The notes beneath the pieces were generated by a model. That model was given only the letters and a program-made list of their open reading frames with translations. It was not told where the DNA came from and did not search any database. A DNA stretch of 24,528 nucleotides, from positions 1 through 24,528 of the forward strand of contig JAUNUP010000023.1 in NCBI GenBank assembly GCA_030538115.1. The letters are read 5' to 3'. A program made the position numbers and the translations under genes. This document shows, piece after piece, positions 8,183 through 17,011 of the stretch (its first letter is position 1; each line of letters starts with the position of its first letter). This DNA comes from Dermatophilus congolensis (GTDB lineage Bacteria; Actinomycetota; Actinomycetes; Actinomycetales; Dermatophilaceae).

Positions 8183-8884
8183 ATGACTACCCCCACCGAC
8201 ACCGGTTCGACCGCCTTCTCGGCGCAGCTCTGGGCCGAGACCGCCGAGTTGCGGGCGCGCATCGACGAGCTCCCGTTTCTGCGGCAGCTCGAAGATGGCA
8301 GCCTCGACCGCGAAACGTTCGACTACTACATGGTTCAGGACGCCCTCTACCTGCGCGATTATTCGCGGGCGCTCGCGACGTTGTCGGCGCTGGCTCCGAC
8401 CTCCGAGGCGCAGGTGTTCTGGGGTAGGGCCGCGGTGGAGGCGATCGAGGTCGAGATGCAGTTGCACGGCGGCCGGGTCGGCGCGGAGGCCGACGCCGAG
8501 ACGACCTGGGTGCCGTCGCCGACGTGCGTGATGTACACCGGGTTCCTCGTTTCGGAGGCGACCCGCGGCGGGTACGCAGCGCTCGCCGCCGCGGTGCTGC
8601 CGTGTTTCGCCGTGTACCAGGACGTCGGCACGCGCCTCGCCGCCCGCGTGCGCGCCGCGAACGGTGGTGAACTCGCCGGCCACGCCTACGCCGACTGGAT
8701 CGCGACGTACGAAGACGAGGGCTTCGAGGCGTCGACCCAACGCGCCGGCACTCTCGTCGACGAGGTCGCCGCTGATGCGACTCCCGAGACACTCGCCCGT
8801 ATGCGCCGTGCGTACGTCACGGCGACGACATGCGAGTGGATGTTCTGGGACGCCGCCCACCGCCGCGAGACCTGGCCTGTATGA
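8183..8884 (+). CDS. tenA: TenA-family thiaminase II / aminopyrimidine aminohydrolase
   Basis: A 233-residue TenA protein that hydrolyses 4-amino-5-aminomethyl-2-methylpyrimidine (a thiamine breakdown product) to HMP, and can cleave thiamine. Key residues are Asp53 in YYMVQDALYL, Cys141 in AVLPCFAVYQDVG (the expected nucleophile of the cysteine-type TenA class) and Glu218 in TTCEWMFWDAA. The start ATG has AAGGAG six bases upstream. As last gene of a thiM-thiE-thiD-tenA cluster with no thiC or thiG, its likely job is pyrimidine salvage. The gene converges on the exporter gene, with 22 bases between the two stop codons and no obvious terminator. Confidence 0.95.
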   Translation: MTTPTDTGSTAFSAQLWAETAELRARIDELPFLRQLEDGSLDRETFDYYMVQDALYLRDYSRALATLSALAPTSEAQVFWGRAAVEAIEVEMQLHGGRVGAEADAETTWVPSPTCVMYTGFLVSEATRGGYAALAAAVLPCFAVYQDVGTRLAARVRAANGGELAGHAYADWIATYEDEGFEASTQRAGTLVDEVAADATPETLARMRRAYVTATTCEWMFWDAAHRRETWPV

Positions 8885-8906
8885 CCCACTGATCCACGGG
8901 TCGGTG

Positions 8907-10688
8907 TCAGGGCTGCGGCACGCCGCCGGTTCGCTGTGCGTGCGCCGCACGGAGGCCCAGGCCGAGGGCGCAGAGAGCTCCCGCCAGGGCGCAGGCCGCT
9001 GCTCCCAGGAAGACCGTCTGCACCTGCACGATGCCCGCATCGAGCAGGATCATCGGGTCGTGCAGGGCGGTCTCTGCGGGCAGTGTGGCCGTGTAGGCGT
9101 AGAAACGGCGCAGGCCGTACGCCGTGAGCAGGGCCAGGCCTACGACCATGCCGATCATCCGCGCCACGACTACCAGCGATCCGGCGACGCCGTGGGAGTC
9201 TGCATCGACGTCGTCCAGCACCGCCGCGTTGACCGGCGCTATGGCCAGCCCCAGCCCGAAACCCGCTGCGACCAGCGTGATCGTGACCGAGCCGAGGCCG
9301 GCGCCGTGCTCGGTGAGCGTCGACCTCCCCCAGGTCGACATGACGAACAGCGCGCCCGCCGCGAGCAGTAGCCCGACGAAGGCGACCGCGCCCGGACCTA
9401 CCCGACGCAGCAGCGCGCCCCCCAGCAACGCCCCGATGGGCAGCGCCAGCAGAAACCGCACGAGAACCAGGGCGGCGGCGGTCTGGCTGTCGGTGAGGGT
9501 GAGCCTGGCGAGCACAGGCACGTCGACGACCACAGCCACGAGCGCCGCACCGACCGCGACGCTCGTCAGCGCACCGAACACGACCCGCCCCGTGAACAGG
9601 CCACGCGGAAACAGCGGCTCCGGCGCCAGTCGATGCCACGCGAGGCTCCCGAACACGGCCACTGCGGCCAGCGGCAACAGCACGACGCCCCATGGCCCCA
9701 CCGCCTCCTTCTCGGGATCGGCGGAGGCGAACGACAACACGAGCGCCCCCAAGGCCACGGCGACGAGTACCGCTCCGGGCAGGTCGACTCGCCGAAGTAC
9801 CCCACGGTTCGCGGCTGCCGCCAGCGCGACCCACACGAGGACCGCCACAAGCCCGAAGAGTCCCAGCGGTGTCGCGAGCCGCGTGCCGATAACGTCCGCC
9901 AACCCACGGATCGGTACGAAGGGCAGCCCCACAGTCACCTGGCGCGTGAGCCCACGAGGGGCGGCGAGCGCTAGCAGAACTGCAGCAACACCCACTGCGA
10001 GCAGGGCATATACGCCCCACCGGCGCTGTGGTGCCCTCTCCGGCGGCTCAGTGCCTCCGGACGACGTGGCGATCGTTCGCGTCCGCCCGGCCAAGGCCAG
10101 CGCCGCCGCGAGCAGCAGACCGAGAATGACGTTGAGCCAGAAGATTCCTCGCCAGTCGGAGACGGCCAGCACAGCCGCTCCGAGCAGGGGGCCGAGCACG
10201 CTGCCCACCTCCTGAACCGCGCCCACCACACCCAGGGGCGTGCCCCGGCGGTGGGGCGGCCAGAGGTCGGCGACGAGGGCCAGGGTCGCGGGCACGAGGC
10301 CTCCGCCGCCGATGCCCTGCACGACACGACCTCCGACGAGGACGCCGAGGTCGACGGCGAGCGCCGTCACGGCGGATCCGACGACGAACAGCGCCAGACA
10401 CCACAGCAGCACCCGCCGCCGCGAGACCAGGTCGGAGAGCCGCCCGAGGAGCGGCAGTACCGCGATGTAGCCGAGTAGAAACCCGCTGATGACGGGCGTG
10501 GCCTTCTGCAGATCGTCGATCGAGAGGCCGACTCCGGCCATCATGTCGGGCAGGGCGAGCACGACGACGTACGTGTCGGCCGCTGCCAACGCCACCGCGA
10601 TCGACGCCACGGTCAGCAACCACGTCGCGCGCCGAGCCGGATTCAGCGGCGCGGGCGGATGCTCGTCTCCCCCGGACGCCCGGCTCAT
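8907..10688 (-). CDS. MFS exporter, P55 (Rv1410)-like, LprG partner
   Basis: A 593-residue integral membrane transporter of the 14-helix DHA2 branch of the major facilitator superfamily. Motif A is GRLSDLVSRRRV (82-93) and the motif C-like segment GAVQEVGSVLGPLLGA is at 156-171. Acidic residues lie in helix 1 (Asp38, AAADTY) and in motif C (Glu160), where proton-coupled P55 homologues also carry them. The start codon overlaps the stop of the preceding LprG-like lipoprotein gene as ATGA. In mycobacteria the same gene pair (lprG-Rv1410c) moves triacylglycerol or glycolipids towards the outer envelope and affects drug tolerance. A similar lipid-export role is inferred here from the pairing. Without that neighbour I would call it only a multidrug-type MFS permease. 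Confidence 0.92.
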   Translation of the reverse strand: MSRASGGDEHPPAPLNPARRATWLLTVASIAVALAAADTYVVVLALPDMMAGVGLSIDDLQKATPVISGFLLGYIAVLPLLGRLSDLVSRRRVLLWCLALFVVGSAVTALAVDLGVLVGGRVVQGIGGGGLVPATLALVADLWPPHRRGTPLGVVGAVQEVGSVLGPLLGAAVLAVSDWRGIFWLNVILGLLLAAALALAGRTRTIATSSGGTEPPERAPQRRWGVYALLAVGVAAVLLALAAPRGLTRQVTVGLPFVPIRGLADVIGTRLATPLGLFGLVAVLVWVALAAAANRGVLRRVDLPGAVLVAVALGALVLSFASADPEKEAVGPWGVVLLPLAAVAVFGSLAWHRLAPEPLFPRGLFTGRVVFGALTSVAVGAALVAVVVDVPVLARLTLTDSQTAAALVLVRFLLALPIGALLGGALLRRVGPGAVAFVGLLLAAGALFVMSTWGRSTLTEHGAGLGSVTITLVAAGFGLGLAIAPVNAAVLDDVDADSHGVAGSLVVVARMIGMVVGLALLTAYGLRRFYAYTATLPAETALHDPMILLDAGIVQVQTVFLGAAACALAGALCALGLGLRAAHAQRTGGVPQP

Positions 10689-11395
10689 GGGGGCGTGATC
10701 TCGACGGCTTCGCCGTAGCGGTCGAACATGACGTCGTACGTGGAGGTCGCGCCGGTGAAGAACGGGCCGCTCAGCGTGGCCTTGCGGAGCACGTCGGTGT
10801 CGGTGAGGCCGTAGCTCACCTCGAAGGTGCCGTTGACGTCACCGGTCGCGAGCAGCTCCGACACGTGCGAGCCGGCGACGGTGCCGGTGATCGTGCGCAG
10901 CACCTCCTCGCCCTCGCGCGCCTGGCCGCCGTCGACCGGATTCTCGGTGTGGGTGAGCAGCGACGACAGCCCGTTCTCGGTGGAGAACAGACGCACCGGG
11001 CTCGGCAGGCCCCACTCCGCCGGCGAAGTCTTGACGAACCTGCTGGTGAACGGCAGTTTCAGCCACAGATCCGGACCGATGGCGACGCTGTCGACTGAGG
11101 CCACGATGCCGCGGATGCGCGCGGTCACCGTGCCCGTGAACGCGGGCGTGTGCGTGCCGGTGGCGTCGAGACCGATCACTCCATCGGCATTTTCGGGCAC
11201 GTCGCGCGAGGTGACGACCACATGCACGGAGGTCGCGGCGTCGGCTTGCGCCTTCGCCGAGGCGAGCCGGTCGGCTGGAGAAGGCTCGGGGGCCTTCTCC
11301 TCCTCCTGAGAGCATCCGGCGAGCAGGCCGCTCACGAGCGCGAACGCGCCGACGACTGCGAACGCGCGGGACGACGACACTGCGGCGCGGGTCAT
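10685..11395 (-). CDS. lprG: LppX/LprAFG-family lipoprotein, LprG-like
   Basis: A 236-residue secreted lipoprotein. A hydrophobic signal (about residues 10-25) ends in the lipobox LLAGC, with lipidated Cys28, followed by a charged, Pro-rich linker. The remainder matches the LppX/LprAFG fold, in which a beta-sheet half-barrel holds the acyl chains of lipids; landmarks are VHVVVTSRDVPENADGVIG and the DLWLKLPF and YDVMFDRYG segments. It sits directly before, and overlaps by four bases, a P55-like exporter gene, the arrangement of lprG-Rv1410c in mycobacteria. The ATG has no Shine-Dalgarno; TACCGT (11402-11407, minus strand) lies six bases before it, suggesting a leaderless transcript. Confidence 0.88.
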   Translation of the reverse strand: MTRAAVSSSRAFAVVGAFALVSGLLAGCSQEEEKAPEPSPADRLASAKAQADAATSVHVVVTSRDVPENADGVIGLDATGTHTPAFTGTVTARIRGIVASVDSVAIGPDLWLKLPFTSRFVKTSPAEWGLPSPVRLFSTENGLSSLLTHTENPVDGGQAREGEEVLRTITGTVAGSHVSELLATGDVNGTFEVSYGLTDTDVLRKATLSGPFFTGATSTYDVMFDRYGEAVEITPP

Positions 11396-11486
11396 GTATC
11401 GACGGTACCGTTCACGTCTGCTGCCTGCGTCGCGCGACTCCCGCCCGCTCCGGAACAGCCGCTGGTCAGCATCCGATCAGGTGCCG

Positions 11487-12404
11487 TCAGCCGCCGATCA
11501 GTCCCGTCCATCCAGTCGCCACACGTGGGCCTATGCGCAGGTCACGCCACGACTGGTCGTTGCCGTTGACGTCGTAGTAGGCGTGTACGTCGCCGTTGGG
11601 TTTGATGCCGAGCACGGTGCGGCCGGTCGACGTGCTGCACGAACCCATGACGAGGCCGCTGAACATGCCCCACCCTCCGGTCGCAAGCCTGTGCGTCGTG
11701 ATCCTGAAGGGTGACTGCCTCGGGATCATGTACGCCGCGACCGATCCGTTCCTGGCCAACCCGACGATGTCTTCGACCCGGCGATCGCCTCCGGCGTTCC
11801 ACCAGCCCCCGAAGGCGAGCTGGCGCACGCCACCCCAACCGGCGGTGGCCAGAGTGCCGGCTCCGCGAACGGCGTACGTGTTCGAGACCGCGTAGCGCTT
11901 CAACGCTCCGGTGGTGGTGATGCCGTACAGGTACGGGCCGCTGCTGACGACCGTGCGGATACCGGCCCAGCTTGTGCCCACGACGGTGTCGGTGTGCGTG
12001 ACTCTCGGCGTGTTGGCAGGGCGATCGAACACGGTGATCAGACGCAGCGCACCCGCGCTGTCGATGGCGAAGTACCGGTCGATGGTCAGGCCGCGGCTGG
12101 CGCTGCTCCCCGCGTACGCGAGGGTTTTCGGCATGTAGGCCAACGTCACGCCGATCGGTTCGAGGCTCGCCCTCGTGCCCTGCACGTGCGCGAGCGCCAT
12201 CGAGCGGTCAGGCCTGACCATGGCCACCTCCGCCGAGCACGTCGACGGGAGCGTCGTGATCCGCGTGGCGGCCGGCACCGATCCTGCAACCGCGGGGGCG
12301 GCTTGGCTGGTGGCTGCCGGGATACCCAGCGCCGCCGTGGCTCCCACGAGCAGGGCTGCGAGAACGGACCGGCGAGTACGTGTTCTGGAGGTAGCGCGCG
12401 TCAC
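11487..12404 (-). CDS. secreted repeat protein, possible tachylectin-like beta-propeller
   Basis: A 305-residue protein that I recognise only by architecture. The N-terminus carries Arg-rich RTRTRRSVL followed by an Ala/Leu core and an Ala-Ala-Pro cleavage region near residue 37, so export by Sec or Tat is likely. The mature part shows imperfect repeats of about 45-50 residues with a G-x-L/V-x-x-Y strand and a GW-G/T turn: GALRLITVFD..SWAGI, GALKRYAVS..GWGGV, GSVAAYMI..GWGMF and GDVHAYYDV..GWTGL. This resembles tachylectin-2-like or related propellers that bind sugars. The two Cys residues of the mature chain (near 56 and 258) could form a disulphide. The GTG start lacks a good Shine-Dalgarno. 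Binding partner unknown. Confidence 0.7.
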   Translation of the reverse strand: MTRATSRTRTRRSVLAALLVGATAALGIPAATSQAAPAVAGSVPAATRITTLPSTCSAEVAMVRPDRSMALAHVQGTRASLEPIGVTLAYMPKTLAYAGSSASRGLTIDRYFAIDSAGALRLITVFDRPANTPRVTHTDTVVGTSWAGIRTVVSSGPYLYGITTTGALKRYAVSNTYAVRGAGTLATAGWGGVRQLAFGGWWNAGGDRRVEDIVGLARNGSVAAYMIPRQSPFRITTHRLATGGWGMFSGLVMGSCSTSTGRTVLGIKPNGDVHAYYDVNGNDQSWRDLRIGPRVATGWTGLIGG

Positions 12405-12539
12405 CTTGGCCCCATCGGCAGCGACGCCCGCCAGGTGAGTCCCCGTTCGCCCCGCGAGACGCCGTCGGTGAGGATTCGCGGCTCAGGCATCGATCGCCTC
12501 CACTGTGGCGTCATCGTCGCGGAGATAGATGGCACACAG

Positions 12540-12635
12540 CGAAAACATGCGCCACGGCACCTCCACCCAACGAGGCGGGGTCCCGTGGCACATGTTTTCG
12601 GTTCAGCTCACCTACCATCACCTGTGCCACGGGAC
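12540..12635. repeat. hairpin repeat element A (three arms)
   Basis: A 96-base intergenic element 33 bases from the clpB stop codon. A left arm (12540-12561) and a middle arm (12579-12600) are 22-base inverted repeats with two mismatches around a 17-base spacer. The inner 12 bases of the middle arm, GTCCCGTGGCAC (12580-12591), also pair perfectly with GTGCCACGGGAC (12624-12635) around a 32-base loop. The middle arm can therefore pair with only one of the two at a time. The second pairing has the same geometry and the same CACCT at loop positions 18-22 as elements in the other two spacers. No T-run follows either hairpin. The rest of the 12405-12539 spacer holds nothing I recognise, apart from a GTGGCG (12505-12510) that may be a decayed partner arm. 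Confidence 0.88.
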
Positions 12636-12667
12636 GGAGTCGTGAGGGCCCTTTCGCCGAGCCTCGC

Positions 12668-15328
<2,661 letters not shown>

Positions 15329-15374
15329 GGACTCTGCGCGTCTCCTTCGAGTGGGACAAGTCTTTGGCATTGGC

Positions 15375-15401
15375 AACACCCACCGAAGTTGAGTCTATTC
15401 C
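15375..15401 (-). promoter_or_regulatory. SigH/SigR-like promoter of clpB
   Basis: On the minus strand GGAAT (15401-15397) is followed after 19 bases by GTT (15377-15375). This matches the GGAAT-N18/19-GTT form recognised by the SigH/SigR group of stress sigma factors in Actinobacteria, which control clpB in mycobacteria. Transcription would start near 15365, giving a leader of about 37 bases. Confidence 0.65.
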
Positions 15402-15408
15402 ACTCAAC
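15388..15408. promoter_or_regulatory. HAIR operator (HspR-binding site)
   Basis: GTTGAGT (15388-15394), seven bases, then ACTCAAC (15402-15408) form a perfect dyad that differs from the HAIR consensus CTTGAGT-N7-ACTCAAG only at the outermost base pair. HspR represses dnaK and clpB through this site in Actinobacteria. It covers the -35 half of the SigH-like promoter, so repressor and polymerase should compete. Confidence 0.9.
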
Positions 15409-15507
15409 CTCGTCGGGTGCCCACCGTTGCGTGCGTCCCGAACTCCACCCCCGCGCCCCGTGCCTGTGCCCACCCCTTTGGCCCCGCCCCCGTGCCCCAC
15501 CCCGCCC

Positions 15508-15632
15508 GTGCCGTGGCACCGGCGCTGAAAGGTGAGGTGACCGAGAACATGTGCCACGGCACCACCCGCGATGGGGTGCCGTGGCACATGTTCTCCCGCC
15601 CGATCACCTTCGACCTAGAAGTGCCACGGCAC
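15508..15632. repeat. hairpin repeat element B (mirror-image pair)
   Basis: Two copies of the repeat unit lie head to head. The reverse copy runs 15508-15562, with arms at 15508-15519 and 15551-15562 and a 31-base loop. The forward copy runs 15576-15632, with arms GTGCCGTGGCAC (15576-15587) and GTGCCACGGCAC (15621-15632) and a 33-base loop. The two inner halves also make a perfect 21-bp inverted repeat (15543-15563 with 15575-15595) around 11 bases. In both copies, read in the unit's own orientation, the loop starts ATGTTCTC and carries a CACCT in its middle. The element fills the hmp-clpB spacer, about 100 bases upstream of the HAIR. Bases 15409-15507 are C-rich and hold nothing else I recognise. 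Confidence 0.9.
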
Positions 15633-15682
15633 AAGAGGGGAGGGCGCCCCAGAAGTGCCACGGCACAGGAGGGAGGGCGGGC
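15617..15682. repeat. tandem 34-base repeat carrying the GTGCCACGGCAC arm
   Basis: Unit one (15617-15650) and unit two (from 15651) both begin AGAAGTGCCACGGCACA and continue with a purine-rich GAGGG-type segment that differs by one substitution and one missing base before diverging. The first unit's GTGCCACGGCAC is the right arm of the adjacent hairpin unit; the second (15655-15666) is a spare arm that could replace it. The region ends 14 bases before the hmp stop codon. Confidence 0.85.
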
Positions 15683-15695
15683 ACCCAGCTCCGGG

Positions 15696-16916
15696 TCAGG
15701 CGTCGGCGGATTCCGGGTCGCGGGCCCACAGGTCGGGGCCGAAGACCTCGTAGCCGATGTTCTCGGGGTGAACACCCTTCTCGAGCAGCGACTTACGTAC
15801 GCCGCGCATAAACGGGAGCGGGCCGCACATGAAGACCTTCGCGTCTGTGGGGATGTCGATGTCGTCGAGCATCATGTAGCCGGCCTTCGCGGGCTTGATC
15901 GTCGGCGCGGTCTCGGCGTCGCGCTCGTACCAGACCTGGCTCGAGGCGTTCTCCAAGAACTCGATGCGCTTGCGCATCTGGGAGTAGAGCGCCTGAGTCT
16001 CGTGCGCCACATCGGCGTGCAGCACAAGCACGCGACGGCGGGGCTGCCGCACCGTGATGTCTTCGAGCACGGCCGCCATCGGGGTGACGCCGATGCCTGC
16101 GGAGACGAGCACGAGGGGGGCGTCGGAGTCGTCGAGCACCACGTCACCGGCGGGCTGCGAGACGTCGAGCACCGTGCCGACCTGGGCGTTCTCGTACAGC
16201 CACGTCGACACCTCACCGTCGGGGGTGCCGTCGACACCGTGCACGCGACGGATCGTCACCTGCAGCGTGTCTTGGCCCGCTCCGTTGGAGATCGTGTACT
16301 GGCGCGGCTGGCGCTTGTCGCCCGGCAGGTCGATGCCGAGGGCCACGTACTGGCCGGTGCGGTGCTGCGGCAGTTCACCCTCCACGGGCTTGAGCGCGAG
16401 CGTGAAGACGTCGGCCGTCTCCTCCCGGCGCTCGACGACCGTGTACTTGCGCCACGGGTTCGCCGGGTCGGTGCCGCCGAGGGCGTACAGCTTGGCCTCT
16501 TCGGCGATGAGCATGGTGCCGAAGAGCCAGTACACCTCGTCCCAGGCGCTGGCGACCTCGGGGGTCACGGCGTCGCCGAGCACGGTGCCGACCGCCTTGA
16601 GAAGGTGGTGGCCGACAATCGTGTAGTCCTGGGCCTGGATCCCGAGCGAGACGTGCTTGTGCGCGATCCGCTCCATGACAGGCGTGAAGTCGGCGGCGTC
16701 GGGGTCGATGAGGCTGACCGCGTACGCGACCACAGACGCGGCGAGCGCCTTCGGCTGCTCTCCCACCGCCTGGTTGGCCATGTTGAACGTGCGCATGAGC
16801 TCGGGGTGCGCCGCGAACATGTCGGGGTAGAAGACCTTGGTGATCGCCTCAGCATGCTCAGCGACGACACCTGCAGTGGCCTTGACGACAGCTTCGGACG
16901 CGGGAGACAGCTTCAT
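15696..16916 (-). CDS. hmp: flavohemoprotein, nitric oxide dioxygenase
   Basis: A 406-residue flavohemoglobin that oxidises nitric oxide to nitrate with O2 and NAD(P)H, protecting against nitrosative stress in the cytoplasm. The globin domain (about 1-140) has distal Tyr30 (VFYPDMF) and proximal His88 (IAHKHVS). The FAD domain carries RQYTIS (205-210). The NAD(P) domain carries GIGVTPM (274-280) and CGPLPFM near 366. The length is normal. The ATG start has AAAGGA eight bases upstream, and that Shine-Dalgarno lies within one arm of a 12-bp dyad (16922-16963). The repeat cluster starts 14 bases after the stop. Confidence 0.97.
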   Translation of the reverse strand: MKLSPASEAVVKATAGVVAEHAEAITKVFYPDMFAAHPELMRTFNMANQAVGEQPKALAASVVAYAVSLIDPDAADFTPVMERIAHKHVSLGIQAQDYTIVGHHLLKAVGTVLGDAVTPEVASAWDEVYWLFGTMLIAEEAKLYALGGTDPANPWRKYTVVERREETADVFTLALKPVEGELPQHRTGQYVALGIDLPGDKRQPRQYTISNGAGQDTLQVTIRRVHGVDGTPDGEVSTWLYENAQVGTVLDVSQPAGDVVLDDSDAPLVLVSAGIGVTPMAAVLEDITVRQPRRRVLVLHADVAHETQALYSQMRKRIEFLENASSQVWYERDAETAPTIKPAKAGYMMLDDIDIPTDAKVFMCGPLPFMRGVRKSLLEKGVHPENIGYEVFGPDLWARDPESADA

Positions 16917-16921
16917 GAGCC

Positions 16922-16963
16922 GGTTCCTTTCATTTGCACGGGCTTAGCCAGATGAAAGGAACC
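16922..16963. promoter_or_regulatory. 12-bp dyad overlapping the hmp ribosome site
   Basis: GGTTCCTTTCAT (16922-16933) and ATGAAAGGAACC (16952-16963) are perfect inverted repeats separated by 18 bases, so arm centres are 30 bp apart, about three helical turns. On the minus strand the arm nearer hmp contains its Shine-Dalgarno AAAGGA. The dyad could be a protein operator (NsrR or another NO-responsive regulator is a guess) or, if transcription starts upstream of it, an RNA hairpin that hides the ribosome site. Confidence 0.75.
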
Positions 16964-17011
16964 TAACACCGCAGCCTTCGCGCAGCCCGCCCGGGGCAGA
17001 GGCGTTCCGGG

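Noticed and set aside
15508..15632. The repeat hairpins as simple Rho-independent terminators
   Set aside because: No T-run follows, several copies follow one another, and dctM already has a separate terminator before its copies. Partial termination by the 21-bp stem remains possible.
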